Assembly: GCF_028368995.1 (NCBI RefSeq)
Contig: NZ_JAQNDL010000003.1
Span: forward strand, 1,054,001 to 1,118,000
Source of the DNA: Nannocystis bainbridge
Lineage (GTDB): Bacteria; Myxococcota_A; Polyangia; Nannocystales; Nannocystaceae
Direction: 5' to 3'
Length of the DNA: 64,000 nucleotides
Under the pieces are notes generated by a model, which saw only the letters and a program-made list of their open reading frames with translations, did no database searches and had not been told where the DNA came from. Shown in pieces: positions 17,073 through 27,528 of this stretch (position 1 is its first letter; each line of letters begins with the position of its first letter). The translations under genes were made by a program, and so were the position numbers.

Positions 17073-17099
17073 TGTCTTTTAGGACAGGTCCGTGCGGAC
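17073..17099. repeat. Pair of GGAC/GTCC dyads in a divergent promoter region
   Basis: TGTCT-TTTA-GGACA (17073-17086, one G-T pair) is directly followed by GTCC-GTGC-GGAC (17088-17099). They lie 39-65 bp upstream of the start codon at 17138, between divergent genes. Here the element is in a 5' region, not after a stop codon, which does not fit a simple terminator role. Confidence 0.4.
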
Positions 17100-17137
17100 G
17101 TTGCACCGTCGGCACTTCCTCGTCGATACTGCCGACG

Positions 17138-18283
17138 ATGGCGCGCCCGCTCCTCGTCGCCTGGGCGCTCGCGCTCAGCGCCTGCTTCACCGGCGGATTC
17201 CTGTCCGGCCAGCCCTGCACCGCCGACAGCGACTGCGGCCCGAGCCTGCGCTGCGAGGCCGGCGTGTGCGGCGGACCGACGGCGCAGACCAGCCCGACTT
17301 CGACCTCGACGGCGACCGCGACGCCGACCTCGACCACCACCGCGGGCGACGCGACCACCGTCGAGCCGACCTCGACTTCGACGACCACGACCACCGGCGA
17401 CACCACGCTGACGCCGCTGACGAGCAGCACGACGTCCACCACCGAGGACGAGACCACCGGCGGCGGCTGCGGGATCGGCCGGTGCAAGGACCTCGACATC
17501 CTGTTCGTCGCCGACAACTCGCCGAGCATGTTGATCAAGACCCTGATCCTGCTCGACTTCATCACCACCTTCGGCACCGAGATGATCCCCGAGCTGCGCA
17601 AGGCCTGCAGCGTGCACCTCGGGGTGATCACCACCGACGCCTACCCGCACAACCCGCCCGAGTGCCAGAAGATCGGCGCGCTGGTGTCCGCCGACAACAA
17701 CGAGAACGCCTGTGTGCTCGCCGAGGGCAAGCCCTACGCGACCATGGCCGACCTCGACATGCCGCTCACGCTCGAGTGCCTGTTCAACATCGGCTCCGAC
17801 GGCGACAACGACGAGCGCCCGGTCGACGCCCTGTTCTCGACAGTCGGCGCGCTCGACCCGTCGCTCAACCCCGGCTGTAACCAGGGCTTCTACCGCCCGG
17901 GCGCGTTCCTCACCATGGTCCTGGTGGCCGACGAGGACGACGACAACAACGACGCCCAGGGCCACGACGGCTCCGAAGAGATCTTCGAGTCGTTCTGGGC
18001 CGGTTCGCTGGCCAACCTCAAGCCGACCGGGATCGACGACCTCTACATGGTCGGCCTGCTCGGGGACCCCAAGATGGGCCAGCAAGCCTGCCCGTGGAAC
18101 CCGAGCGAGGAGCCCGACGGCTTCGGCACCGAGACCACCCCGAAGCTGCGCGGTTTCATCCAATCGCTGCCCCCGGAGCGCTACGCGCTCGGCACGCTGT
18201 GCAACGTGGTGCCGGGCGGCACCGCGTTCAAATCGCTGATGGAAGAGTTCCGCAACGAACTGCGCGTCGCCTGCGGGGCGTGA
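17138..18283 (+). CDS. VWA-like lipoprotein with Thr-rich linker
   Basis: The predicted protein has 381 residues. The signal MARPLLVAWALALSAC gives a lipobox Cys16. A short Cys-rich module (CTADSDCGPSLRCEAGVCGG, residues 27-46) follows, then a Thr/Ser-rich linker to about residue 108. The main domain starts DILFVADNSPSM, where D126, S128 and S130 match the DxSxS metal-site motif of von Willebrand A domains. Further Cys and acidic loops (VADEDDDNND) follow. It is probably a surface lipoprotein that binds another protein. The linker is typical of Nannocystaceae surface proteins. It lies upstream of the kinase at 18310 on the same strand, 26 bp apart, so the two are likely co-transcribed. Confidence 0.8.
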   Translation: MARPLLVAWALALSACFTGGFLSGQPCTADSDCGPSLRCEAGVCGGPTAQTSPTSTSTATATPTSTTTAGDATTVEPTSTSTTTTTGDTTLTPLTSSTTSTTEDETTGGGCGIGRCKDLDILFVADNSPSMLIKTLILLDFITTFGTEMIPELRKACSVHLGVITTDAYPHNPPECQKIGALVSADNNENACVLAEGKPYATMADLDMPLTLECLFNIGSDGDNDERPVDALFSTVGALDPSLNPGCNQGFYRPGAFLTMVLVADEDDDNNDAQGHDGSEEIFESFWAGSLANLKPTGIDDLYMVGLLGDPKMGQQACPWNPSEEPDGFGTETTPKLRGFIQSLPPERYALGTLCNVVPGGTAFKSLMEEFRNELRVACGA

Positions 18284-18309
18284 GCGGCGCGGGCTGGCGT
18301 TGCGGTATC

Positions 18310-20664
<2,355 letters not shown>

Positions 20665-20762
20665 CCGCCCATGCCTGTATCTTCCCGCCAGGTGAAGGCC
20701 GCGCCGCGTGCGGGCGACGCCGGACCGCGCGGAGGACCCGATCTCTTCGGCTGTCCCTTCAT

Positions 20763-20809
20763 ACATGTCGAAAGAAACATGTCTGTGAGCCCATGCCCCT
20801 CAGGGCATG
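20763..20809. terminator. Two stem-loops between convergent genes
   Basis: ACATGT arms (20763-20768 and 20777-20782) with an 8-nt loop are followed by CATGCCC-CTCA-GGGCATG (20792-20809, 7-bp arms). They lie between the stop of the kinase gene (20664) and the stop of the minus-strand VCBS lipoprotein (20947), where a bidirectional terminator is expected. There is no U-tract on either side. The other bases of 20665-20946 hold nothing that I recognise. Confidence 0.5.
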
Positions 20810-20946
20810 TCCTCTCGAACACCCTCCCCCGCTCCGCCCTTCGGCCCCGGCGCCGGTGGTCGCGTCACGCGGCGTGACCGCGCCCGACCCGGGCAGCGCC
20901 GCCGACGCTCCGCCGGGTCAAGCTCGGCCGTCATGTCCGCCCCGGC

Positions 20947-23397
20947 TCAGCCCGGGCAGATCTGGAAGGCGTCGGCGCCGAGGTTGTTGCCGGGGTGGCA
21001 GTCGGCGATCTTGTCGTCGGGGTCGACGTCGACGAACACGTTGCCCGTGCCGGCGAGGTTGGCGACGCACTGGACGACCTCGCACTGGCCGGGTTGCAGC
21101 AGCATCGTCGTCGCGGCCTCGCAGACGACCGTGGCCATGCTGACGTCCTGGTCCAGGGTCATGGTCTCGAGGAAGGCGACGGTGACGCCGTCCTGGACCG
21201 CGTTGGTGCCGCGGTTGCACACCTCGGCGGTCAGCTCGATCTCGCCGGCCCCGAAGGAGCACAGCTCACCGATCTCCGCCAGCTCGACGGTGAGGTCGGC
21301 GATCTGCAGGGCGCCGACGTCGCCCTGGCTGTTCTGGCGCAGGTCGTTGAGGCCTGGCGTCTGCCAGTTGTTCTTGAACTCGCTGCGCGGCGGGACGCGG
21401 GCGTCGTCGGTGACGTGCGTGACGGAGTAGACGTGCTGGTTCCACACCGGCCGGGAGTTGGCCCAGCGGTCCATCGGATCGCGGTAGATGGCGAAGCCGG
21501 TCGAGGCCTTGAACGGGCCGCCCTCGGGGAACAGCGGGTCGGTCGCCGGGCAGCCGCCGGCCGGGGTGCGCGGGACGATGATCTCGGTGGCGAAGTCGCC
21601 GTCGACGTCGGCGATCGTCGGGTAGTCGAGGCCGGTCGCGCTCGAGGCCGGGGTGCTGAAGAGGACGGCGCCGGACTTGCCGTCGTAGACGCGGAGGTAG
21701 CACTCGTCGCGGTAGACGGCCTCGCCGTCGCCGTCGCCGTCGAAGTCGAAGATCGACGATCCCGTGGTCCTTGACGACTGGTCGTCCGAGGGCTGGGCCC
21801 ACAGGACGCCGTCGGGCAGGTCCTTGGCCACCTGCTCGGGGGCGCGTTCGCAGGTGCCGCCCGGGCGCTCGGGCGGGCTCATGCCCATGAGCGACGCCTG
21901 GCAGTCGGGGTCGTAGACGACGTACTGCTCGGCGCCGGCGGAGGCGAACTCGACCTGGCCGTCGCCGTCGAAGTCGCTGATCGTGATCGGGCCGCCCTCG
22001 TCGGGATCGTCGGCGGGGCCGGTCTTGTAGGTCTCGATCGGGCCCCAGACGACGGCGCCGTCGAGCGTCTGCACGCGGATCTGCCCCTTGTCGCCGGGCG
22101 CCGACAGGACGACGACCTCGGGCTGCTGCGCCGGATCGACGCCGGGGAGGTTCGAGTAGAGGCCGACGTCGGCGACGCCGGTGAAGCCGTTCAGTTGCAT
22201 CGGGTTGGCGACGAACCATGGCTTCTCGACCCACTCGGTGGTCACCTCGTCCCAGCCAGCGACGCTGCGCGCGGTCACGAGGTCCATCTGCCCGTCGAGG
22301 TCGACGTCGGCCGCGTACTCCATGCCGGTGGCCTCGCTCTTCAGCCAGGTGGTGAGCAGGCAGCCCTCGGCGTCGAACACCTGACGGCCGACGAGGATCT
22401 CCGGGCGGTCGTCGTCGTCGAGGTCGACGAGCAGCGGGCTGGCGAGGGTGCTGCCGCTGCTGAAGTAGAGCGCCATGTCGTTGTTGTCACAGTCGCGGCC
22501 GTACCACATGCGCTCGAGCACTGGCGCGTCGACCGTGGAGTCGATGCGCACGGCGTAGAGCCGGACCTCGTCGCCGTCGTCGTCGGAGTTGAGGTGGTAG
22601 CTGACGAGCTCGGGGTGGCCGCCCTGCGGGACATCGCCGTCGAGGTCGCCGACCGCCCAGGTGGCGGCGTAGGCCGGGCGGTTCTTGAAGTCGGGCTCGT
22701 CGACGCCGCCGAGGCGCATCTGCTCCTCGCAGGTGCGGCCGTCGAACACGCGGAGGGTGCCGAGGCGGTTGGCGTTGGCGACATGGAAGGTGGTGACGAT
22801 GATCGAGGGCTGGAGCTTGCCCGGGTCCTTGTCGAGGTTAAGGTCGGCGATCGACGGGGTGGTATAGATGCGGTTCGAGGCCGCGGTCGGGTCGTCGGCG
22901 GCGGTGCCCGTCCACTCGCACTGCAGGGTGGGGGTGACGCCCTCGGGGATCGGGGGCTTGGTGCAGTCGGGGTCGTTGATGACGGAGGGGGGGACGTCGT
23001 AGGGGATGCACACGCCGTCGGCGTCGCAGTAGGAGTCGCCGGGGCAATCGTCGTGGGTGAGGCAAGGACCGAGGTCGGGGATGCAGGTCTCGTACTTGCA
23101 GATGAAGTTGTCGGGGCAGCCGCCGCAGGCGGGGTCACCCGTGGTCTCGACCGTGGTCGCGGTCGGGTCCGTCGAGGTGCCGGTCGGCGGATCGACGGGC
23201 TCGGTCGTGCCGGTGTCGGGCTGAGACGTGCCGGTGGTCAGGGGCAGCGCGGTCGTGCTGCCCGGGCTCCCGGTCGGGTCGCTGGCCGTGGGATCGCCAT
23301 CGGTGCTGGAACCCGCCGAGGTGCTGCCTTCGTCGCCGCATCCGGCCGCCCACGTCACCGCACCCACCAAAACCCACGGACTCCAATGCATTCGCAT
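20947..23397 (-). CDS. FG-GAP/VCBS lipoprotein with Thr-rich linker
   Basis: The predicted protein has 816 residues. MRMHWSPWVLVGAVTWAAGC is a lipoprotein signal (Cys20). A Ser/Thr/Asp/Gly linker of about 75 residues is followed by Cys-rich modules (CGGCPDNFICKYETC and CLTHDDCPGDSYCDADGVC), which resemble Dickkopf-type disulfide knots. The centre holds VCBS/FG-GAP calcium-loop repeats (DLDGDVPQ, DLDDDDRPEIL, DVDLDGQMDLV, DFDGDGQVEF, DFDGDGDGEAV). The C-terminal 110 residues (ADLTVELAEIG...CNRGTNAVQDG) look like a CARDB-type immunoglobulin fold. It is probably a cell-surface beta-propeller lipoprotein. ATG 23397 begins the signal. It lies just downstream of the T6SS operon on the same strand but is separated from tssA by about 236 bp containing a stem-loop, so I do not count it as part of that operon. 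Confidence 0.85.
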   Translation of the reverse strand: MRMHWSPWVLVGAVTWAAGCGDEGSTSAGSSTDGDPTASDPTGSPGSTTALPLTTGTSQPDTGTTEPVDPPTGTSTDPTATTVETTGDPACGGCPDNFICKYETCIPDLGPCLTHDDCPGDSYCDADGVCIPYDVPPSVINDPDCTKPPIPEGVTPTLQCEWTGTAADDPTAASNRIYTTPSIADLNLDKDPGKLQPSIIVTTFHVANANRLGTLRVFDGRTCEEQMRLGGVDEPDFKNRPAYAATWAVGDLDGDVPQGGHPELVSYHLNSDDDGDEVRLYAVRIDSTVDAPVLERMWYGRDCDNNDMALYFSSGSTLASPLLVDLDDDDRPEILVGRQVFDAEGCLLTTWLKSEATGMEYAADVDLDGQMDLVTARSVAGWDEVTTEWVEKPWFVANPMQLNGFTGVADVGLYSNLPGVDPAQQPEVVVLSAPGDKGQIRVQTLDGAVVWGPIETYKTGPADDPDEGGPITISDFDGDGQVEFASAGAEQYVVYDPDCQASLMGMSPPERPGGTCERAPEQVAKDLPDGVLWAQPSDDQSSRTTGSSIFDFDGDGDGEAVYRDECYLRVYDGKSGAVLFSTPASSATGLDYPTIADVDGDFATEIIVPRTPAGGCPATDPLFPEGGPFKASTGFAIYRDPMDRWANSRPVWNQHVYSVTHVTDDARVPPRSEFKNNWQTPGLNDLRQNSQGDVGALQIADLTVELAEIGELCSFGAGEIELTAEVCNRGTNAVQDGVTVAFLETMTLDQDVSMATVVCEAATTMLLQPGQCEVVQCVANLAGTGNVFVDVDPDDKIADCHPGNNLGADAFQICPG

Positions 23398-23608
23398 CGG
23401 TGCATCGTCGACAACGAGGCGGGCGACGTCAAGCCGCGACCCCGCGCGTGCGCGGTCGTCTGGCCCGAGGGACAGGTGATGAAGAATCGTGGACGGGCGC
23501 CGGGGGACGGAGGCCTCGGTCGCCCTCGACGCGCCGCGTGCACCCGCGAGCGAGCAGCGCTCGCATGCGGCGACTCCCCGCGAACGCGGACATGGCGGAG
23601 GCGCGCAC

Positions 23609-23624
23609 CTGTCCCGGGGGACAG
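23609..23624 (-). terminator. CTGTCC-CGGG-GGACAG stem-loop after tssA
   Basis: Perfect 6-bp arms around CGGG lie 9 nt past the tssA stop codon (23634-23636, minus strand). There is no U-tract. This probably marks the end of the tssJKLMCA transcript. Beyond it, 23398-23608 is the upstream region of the next minus-strand gene. Confidence 0.55.
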
Positions 23625-23633
23625 CGAGCGCGT

Positions 23634-26060
23634 TCAGCTCTTCGGCACCAGCGCCGCCGCGCGGACCGGGTCGAGGCCGGCGAGGCGGGCCAGCGCCGCG
23701 TCGACGATCGCCTTCTCGGCCGGCTGGGCCTTCGGCGCGCTGCGGACGTGGCCCTCGAGGCAGCGGGCCGCCAGCTCCGGCTCCCACGTCTCGAGCTGTT
23801 GCCCGTCGATCTCCGCGACCAGCCCGGCGAACAGCGAGCGGGCCAGGCCCATCTCGCCGCCGTCGAGGCACGCCTCGGCCAGCTCGACGCGGCGGAGGAA
23901 GCGGGACCGGCCGCCGGCCGCCGACTGCACACGCGCGGCTCCGAGGCGCAGGCCCTCCTCGCGCTTGCCGCGGAGCAGGCCCTTGATCTGCGCGATCGCG
24001 GCGTCGTCGATCCCGCTGGCCACCGGCGCCGCGATCACGATCTGCGCCGGCCCGCCCGCGGCCACGGCCACCGGCGCACCGCCACCACCACCGCCACCGC
24101 CGCCGCCGCCGCCGCCGAGCGCCTCGCGCTCGAGCAGCGTCCGGGTCGCGTCGTTGCACAGCGGCGCGCCCGAGTTGTCCTTCAGGTCGAAGATCTTCGG
24201 CAGCCGCGTCAGCAGGGCGCCGACCTCGGCCAGCAGGCCGCGCAGCGCCGGGTCGTGATCGGCCCCGAGGTTCTTCAGCGCCTCGACGCTGTAGCGGTGC
24301 AGGTCGAGCGTGAAGCGGTTCATCGGCAGCAGCGACTCGCTGTGCTCGACCAGCTCGGCCCACTTGCCGGCGTTCATCAGCGCCTCGAGGCGGTTGCGTT
24401 CGCCCTCGGGCAGGCCGTTGATCGCCGTGTTGCCGTCGGGCCGCGTCGGCGGCGGCGCGGCGATGTAGATCCACAGGCCCGAGCGCAGCAGCCGGTAGGC
24501 CAGCGCGTCGCTGGTCTTGGCCCGCCGCAGCGCGTGCCCCAGCTTGACCAGCTCCTCGCCGGTGTTGCGCAGGAACCGGTCGACCGCGGCCAGGTCGGCC
24601 GTCGGCGCGGCGGCCACCGTCTTGGGCGGCTCGATTACCGGCGCCGGCTTGGCCGGGCTGGCCTGAGGGACAGGTGGCGGCGCCTGCTGCTGCTGTTGCT
24701 GCTGTTGCGGCGGCGGCGGCGGCGGGGCCTCGACCTTCGGCGGCGGCGGCGGTGGCGGCGGCGCGGCCGGCTTGGGCGGCTCGGGCGCGGGGATCGTCAG
24801 CAGCAGCTGGTCGATCGACTGCAGCATCAGCCGCAGGTTGGGCGCCTGGTCGGCGTAGCGGGCCCGCGTCACCTGCTGCAGCCGCGTCGCGCTGTCCTTG
24901 AGCTGCTCGATCGCCGCGCGCTCGCTCGGCTTCGGCTGCCACGCCGCCAGCTCCGGCTCGATCTGGTCGAGCACCCCGCGCAGCGCCCCCGCGCGGCCGC
25001 GCAGGCGGGCCGCCGGCGGGAACGCGGTGTCCCAGAACGTGTCCGCGACCTCGGCGACGATCGCCAGGCCGAGCGCGAGGCCGGCGATGCCGCGCGTCTT
25101 GAAGCGCGCCAGCGCCTGGTGGCACACGACCCGCAGGTCCTTGGCCTGGGTCTTCAGCACCGTGTCGGCGTCGCGCACGATCGCCGCCCAGTCGATCGCG
25201 CCGCCGGTCGGCGACTGCAGCTTGTCGACCTCGGCCAGCAGGGTCTGGTACTCGGGCGACTCGGTCGGGTCGCGCCCGGCCGGGTTCGGGCCGACGATCG
25301 GCACCAGCCACGGGCCGGCGATGTCCTTCGGGGTCGGCTTCGGCGGCGGCTCGGGCGGCGCGGCCACCGGCGGCGGCGCGGCGGCCTCGGGGGCCTGGGC
25401 GGGCGGCGGGGCCGCGGGCGCGGCGGATGGCTGTTGGGACATGTCCGACGGGACCTGTCCCGAAGACTCTTCGGGCTGCGCCTCGGCCTTGGGCTCGGGC
25501 GGCAGGGTCGCCTGGATGCTGTCGAGGAGGTCGGTCCACTCCTTGAAGGAGGGCACGTGGTCGCCGAGCTTCTCGCGGGCGCGGCCGCGGAGCTGCTTGC
25601 TGGCGGTGACGAGGGCGGTGATCGCCGCGCGGTCGGACACCTGCGGCGTGTAGCTCTGCAGCCCGGCGGCGGCGTGCTCGAGCAGCCACTTGAGCGCGGT
25701 GCCGCGGCCCTTGAGGCGGGCGACCGGCGGGTACATCGTGTCCCAGAAGCGGTCGAACAGGCCGTCGACGACGAGGACGGCGACGGCGAGGCCGTGGATC
25801 CCGCGGGTCTTCTGCAGGGCGAAGCCGAAGTAGGCGGCGACGAGCAGGTCCTTGGCGACCTTGCCGAGGATCTCGCGGCCGAGGCTCTCGACGCGCGGCC
25901 AGCCGACGGCCTCGCCGATCGGCGAGTTCTCCTTGTCGACCTCGAGCCGCAGCTCCTGGTAGCGCTCGTCGGTGTTGGGGTTCTTGCCGCCCGGCTCGGC
26001 GGCGGAGATCGGCGCGAGCAGAGCCTCGGCCTCCTTGATGAACACCTCGGCGATCGCCAC
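23634..26060 (-). CDS. tssA: T6SS protein TssA (VasJ-type) with duplicated N-terminal domain
   Basis: TssA caps or primes sheath and tube assembly on the T6SS baseplate. This 808-residue protein has two ImpA-N-type domains. One is at about 1-150 (LLAPISAAEPGGKNP...FWDTMYPPVARLKGR) and a second copy at about 235-380 (WLVPIVGPNPAGRDP...FWDTAFPPAARLRGR). They share the spacing and the FWDT.(Y/F)PP.AR motif. Pro/Gln-rich linkers follow each. The C-terminal part (FLRNTGEELVKLGHALRRAK...LPEGERNRLEAL...WAEL) matches the VasJ-type tail. A run of 13 glycines lies near the end (coded by about 24081-24119). TssA usually has one N domain and 350-550 residues, so this one is oversized. It is the last gene of the tssJKLMCA operon, 23 bp after tssC. 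Confidence 0.88.
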   Translation of the reverse strand: MAIAEVFIKEAEALLAPISAAEPGGKNPNTDERYQELRLEVDKENSPIGEAVGWPRVESLGREILGKVAKDLLVAAYFGFALQKTRGIHGLAVAVLVVDGLFDRFWDTMYPPVARLKGRGTALKWLLEHAAAGLQSYTPQVSDRAAITALVTASKQLRGRAREKLGDHVPSFKEWTDLLDSIQATLPPEPKAEAQPEESSGQVPSDMSQQPSAAPAAPPPAQAPEAAAPPPVAAPPEPPPKPTPKDIAGPWLVPIVGPNPAGRDPTESPEYQTLLAEVDKLQSPTGGAIDWAAIVRDADTVLKTQAKDLRVVCHQALARFKTRGIAGLALGLAIVAEVADTFWDTAFPPAARLRGRAGALRGVLDQIEPELAAWQPKPSERAAIEQLKDSATRLQQVTRARYADQAPNLRLMLQSIDQLLLTIPAPEPPKPAAPPPPPPPPKVEAPPPPPPQQQQQQQQAPPPVPQASPAKPAPVIEPPKTVAAAPTADLAAVDRFLRNTGEELVKLGHALRRAKTSDALAYRLLRSGLWIYIAAPPPTRPDGNTAINGLPEGERNRLEALMNAGKWAELVEHSESLLPMNRFTLDLHRYSVEALKNLGADHDPALRGLLAEVGALLTRLPKIFDLKDNSGAPLCNDATRTLLEREALGGGGGGGGGGGGGAPVAVAAGGPAQIVIAAPVASGIDDAAIAQIKGLLRGKREEGLRLGAARVQSAAGGRSRFLRRVELAEACLDGGEMGLARSLFAGLVAEIDGQQLETWEPELAARCLEGHVRSAPKAQPAEKAIVDAALARLAGLDPVRAAALVPKS
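25437..25460 (-). repeat. GGACATGTCC palindrome in the tssA linker
   Basis: The perfect decamer GGACATGTCC (25437-25446) is followed by GACG and GGACCTGTCC (25451-25460), all in frame within the Ser/Gln/Pro-rich linker of TssA. The encoded peptide is SGQVPSDMSQQ. Another half site (GGGACAGGT, near 24668) lies in the second linker of the same gene. Confidence 0.5.
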
Positions 26061-26083
26061 GGCTACCTCCTATTCCCCTCGGC

Positions 26084-27526
26084 TCACTCGCGCGAGCCCT
26101 GGTTCTTCTCGAGCCGACCGAGCAGCGACAGCGTGAACGAGGCGCTGTTGTGCGTGAGGTGCGGCTGCAGCAGCAGCTGACAGCGGTACCACCCGGTCTG
26201 ACCCTCGACCGCTTCGACCTTGATCGAGGCCTTGCGCAGCGGCTTGCGGGCCCGCGTCTCCCAGTGCGGGTTCTCGACGTCGGACACGAAGCCGCGGAGC
26301 CAGTCGGTCAGCTCCTTCTGCAAGGTCTGGCGGCTGTCCCACTGGCCGAGCCGCTCGCTCTGCACGCGCTTGATGTAGTGCGACAGCCGGCACACCAGGA
26401 ACATGTAAGGCAACTGGGCGCCGAGCCGCTCCGACGCCTGGGCCGCGCGGCCCTCCTCGGTGTCGGCGTAGCGGCGCGGCTTCTGGCTCGACGAGGCCGA
26501 GTGGATCATCGCCCCGCCCGAGGCGCGGTCGTAGACGAGGGCGATGAAGCCCTCTTCGCTGAGCATGTGCTCGATGCGGCTGGTGATCAGGCACTCGAAC
26601 GGGCAGCGCGGCGCCAGCCCGGGCATCGACTGGAACCCGATCTGCGTCAGCCCCTCGATCATCCCGCCGGCGCGCGAGCCGATGATGTACACGCACCAGC
26701 GCGTGCGCGCGAAGCTGTCGATCGCCCGCACCGCGAACGCGAACGAGGCCCGGCCCCACAGGTAGTGGTCGTGGTCGTCCTCGACCCGCTCGCGGTAGCG
26801 CAGCTCCATGAACGGGTCGCCGTCGACGCGGTACGGCAGGCGCAGCAGGAACCGCGGCAGGCACAGGCCGACGTAGCGCGCGTCCTCGGTGTCGCGGAAG
26901 GCGTGCCACAGCCGGTAGCGCGGGCCGCCGAGGATCGCCCGCAGGTCGCGGACGCGTGGCATCTGGTCGAGGCACTCGAGGCCGAAGAACCCGGCCGCGG
27001 CGTTGGCGATGAACGGCGAGTGGGCCATCGCCGCGACCGCGGCGCACTGACGCAGCAGCCCGAGGTCCTCGGCGCCGGGGCCGAAGTCGTAGTCGGCCGA
27101 GATGAGCCCGTACGGCTTGCCGCCGAAGGTCGCGTAGGCGCTCGAGTACACCAGCCGGTACAGCCCCGACTGCGGGATCTCCGGCGCGTCGGCGAAGTCG
27201 TCCGCCAGCTCCTGCTTCGTCACGCTCACCAGCTCGATGAACGTGTTGTCGCCCTCGCGCACGTGCTCGACCACGAACCGCAGCCCGCGCCACGCCGACT
27301 CGAGCGCCTGCACCTTCGGGTGGTGCAGGATCAGGTCGAGCTGGCGGGACAGCCGGCGATCGAGCTCGCCGATCATGCTGTCGACGTGGACGGCGTCGAC
27401 CAGCTCCGGCTGGCGCCAGGCGGCCGCGCGGGCCAGCCCGGCGAGCACCGTCTTCAAGCCCTGGCGGACCCGCGGGCGCTGGCTCTCGGGCACGCTGTCC
27501 AGCAGTCCTTCGAGCACGGTGGCCAC
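26084..27526 (-). CDS. tssC: T6SS contractile sheath large subunit TssC
   Basis: TssC forms the contractile sheath with TssB. The 480-residue product has the family's N-terminal helix and the blocks DLILHHPKVQALESAWRGLR, PYGLISADYDF, FIANAAAGFFG and RFLLRLPYR, and ends with the usual beta-rich tail (LQPHLTHNSASFTLSLLGRL). The length matches the family (about 490). The start is GTG 27526, 2 nt after the tssM stop, with a GGAGG site inside the end of tssM. No tssB is adjacent, although tssB nearly always precedes tssC. Here the gene sits between tssM and tssA. It may be a second, specialised TssC or its partner may be elsewhere in the genome. Confidence 0.88.
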   Translation of the reverse strand: MATVLEGLLDSVPESQRPRVRQGLKTVLAGLARAAAWRQPELVDAVHVDSMIGELDRRLSRQLDLILHHPKVQALESAWRGLRFVVEHVREGDNTFIELVSVTKQELADDFADAPEIPQSGLYRLVYSSAYATFGGKPYGLISADYDFGPGAEDLGLLRQCAAVAAMAHSPFIANAAAGFFGLECLDQMPRVRDLRAILGGPRYRLWHAFRDTEDARYVGLCLPRFLLRLPYRVDGDPFMELRYRERVEDDHDHYLWGRASFAFAVRAIDSFARTRWCVYIIGSRAGGMIEGLTQIGFQSMPGLAPRCPFECLITSRIEHMLSEEGFIALVYDRASGGAMIHSASSSQKPRRYADTEEGRAAQASERLGAQLPYMFLVCRLSHYIKRVQSERLGQWDSRQTLQKELTDWLRGFVSDVENPHWETRARKPLRKASIKVEAVEGQTGWYRCQLLLQPHLTHNSASFTLSLLGRLEKNQGSRE

Positions 27527-27528
27527 GG

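Noticed and set aside
23398..25689. Minus-strand open frame joining the VCBS lipoprotein to sequence inside tssA
   Set aside because: The upstream part is Arg/Ala-rich antiframe sequence of tssA. The lipoprotein signal at 23397 is the natural start.
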